Below are positions 5,080 through 5,495 of a stretch of DNA of 5,495 bases, in pieces. This DNA comes from Halobacteria archaeon. Its GTDB lineage: Archaea > Halobacteriota > Methanoliparia > Methanoliparales > Methanoliparaceae. Positions within the stretch are counted from its first letter, which is position 1; every line of letters starts with the position of its first letter. The notes beneath the pieces were generated by a model. That model worked only from the letters and a program-made list of their open reading frames with translations. It did no database searches and was not told the origin of the DNA. The stretch covers positions 1 to 5,495 of the forward strand of contig DUJX01000006.1 of NCBI GenBank assembly GCA_013329575.1, given 5' to 3'. The position numbers and the translations under genes are program-made.

Positions 5080-5495
5080 TTGGGTAGCGTAAAGGATTTA
5101 AAAGTTATTAAAGAGCCAAAAAAGGATAAACTCGGAGTTGGAAGATTTTTTTTTACAGACAGATATTCTATCTTTGATTGGGGCGAGATGCCCGATCATA
5201 TACCCGATAAAGGTAGATCGCTCTGTATCCTATCGGCATTTTTCTTTGAAAGATTGGAAGAAGAGGGTATAAAGACTCATTATAAAGGTCTGGTCTATAA
5301 CGATAAGGTCTATAGGTTGGAAGAACTTGACCTGCCTACCGATGAGATGGATATAAAATTAGTGCGGGTAATAAAACCGAGGTTCGATCCTAACACGGGG
5401 TTATACAATTATTCCTCCTTTAATAGATTTGATGGTAATTATCTGATCCCATTTGAGTTTATATATAGAAACAAGATTGCACCAGAATCTTCTTT
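5080..5495 (+). CDS. purC: SAICAR synthetase (phosphoribosylaminoimidazole-succinocarboxamide synthase), archaeal type, 5' part
   Basis: The first 138 codons of a PurC-like protein, cut by the right edge. PurC uses ATP to join aspartate to CAIR, giving SAICAR in purine synthesis. The N-terminus GSVKDLKVI (2-10) and TDRYSIFDWGEMPDHIP (26-42) are diagnostic of the archaeal branch; TDRYSIFD corresponds to the TDRxSxFD nucleotide-site motif of the family, and IPDKG to its IPGKG. FFFERLEEEGIKTHY (55-69) follows, then VRVIKPRFDP (99-108). The start codon is TTG: the frame upstream is closed by TAA at 5062-5064 and no ATG or GTG lies between. It sits 18 nt after the HTH regulator in the same direction, so probably one operon. 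A role other than SAICAR synthesis is not excluded for this archaeal branch, but the motif supports the name. Confidence 0.9.
   Translation, partial: MGSVKDLKVIKEPKKDKLGVGRFFFTDRYSIFDWGEMPDHIPDKGRSLCILSAFFFERLEEEGIKTHYKGLVYNDKVYRLEELDLPTDEMDIKLVRVIKPRFDPNTGLYNYSSFNRFDGNYLIPFEFIYRNKIAPESS

Overview
This is an AT-rich archaeal window. The evidence is archaeal/eukaryotic-type ribosomal proteins in the order L1-L10(P0)-L12, a GGAGGTG Shine-Dalgarno site before L12, TATA-box-like promoters, an archaeal-only HTH regulator family, and the archaeal form of PurC. The gene set suggests a euryarchaeon (Methanomicrobia, Thermoplasmata or relatives). I cannot place it more finely by reading alone.

Left part, minus strand (1-1637): rpl1, rpl10 and the first codons of rpl12 form a tight operon with a 13-nt gap and then a 41-nt gap. 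L10 anchors the L12 dimers of the ribosomal stalk, and L1 forms the mobile L1 stalk. L10 stops right after its third L12-binding segment, without the usual acidic tail. A 189-bp leader and promoter region (1638-1826) precedes rpl1. It holds a GC-rich inverted repeat (1728-1764) and AT-rich promoter candidates.

Middle (1827-3980): a SAM hydrolase (DUF62 / SAM hydroxide adenosyltransferase family) and dihydroorotase (pyrC) are divergently transcribed. Only 60 bp separate the chosen starts. One TTTAAA box is placed so that it could serve both genes, giving a leaderless or nearly leaderless hydrolase transcript.

Right part, plus strand (3981-5495): a 106-bp AT-rich region carries nested inverted repeats and a clear TATATATAAT box. 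It is followed by an archaeal HTH regulator whose N- and C-terminal domains look like diverged copies of one nuclease-like fold, and then by the 5' part of purC, which starts at TTG. The regulator and purC are probably one transcript. pyrC (pyrimidine synthesis), purC (purine synthesis) and an enzyme releasing adenosine from SAM give this half a nucleotide-metabolism theme, so the regulator may act on nucleotide genes; that is inference.

No mobile element, CRISPR array, tRNA or rRNA was seen. The window is mostly core genes. The most unusual points are the tail-less L10, the duplicated-domain regulator with palindromes in its promoter, the substituted substrate-contact residue in the SAM hydrolase, and the GC-rich dyad upstream of rpl1.
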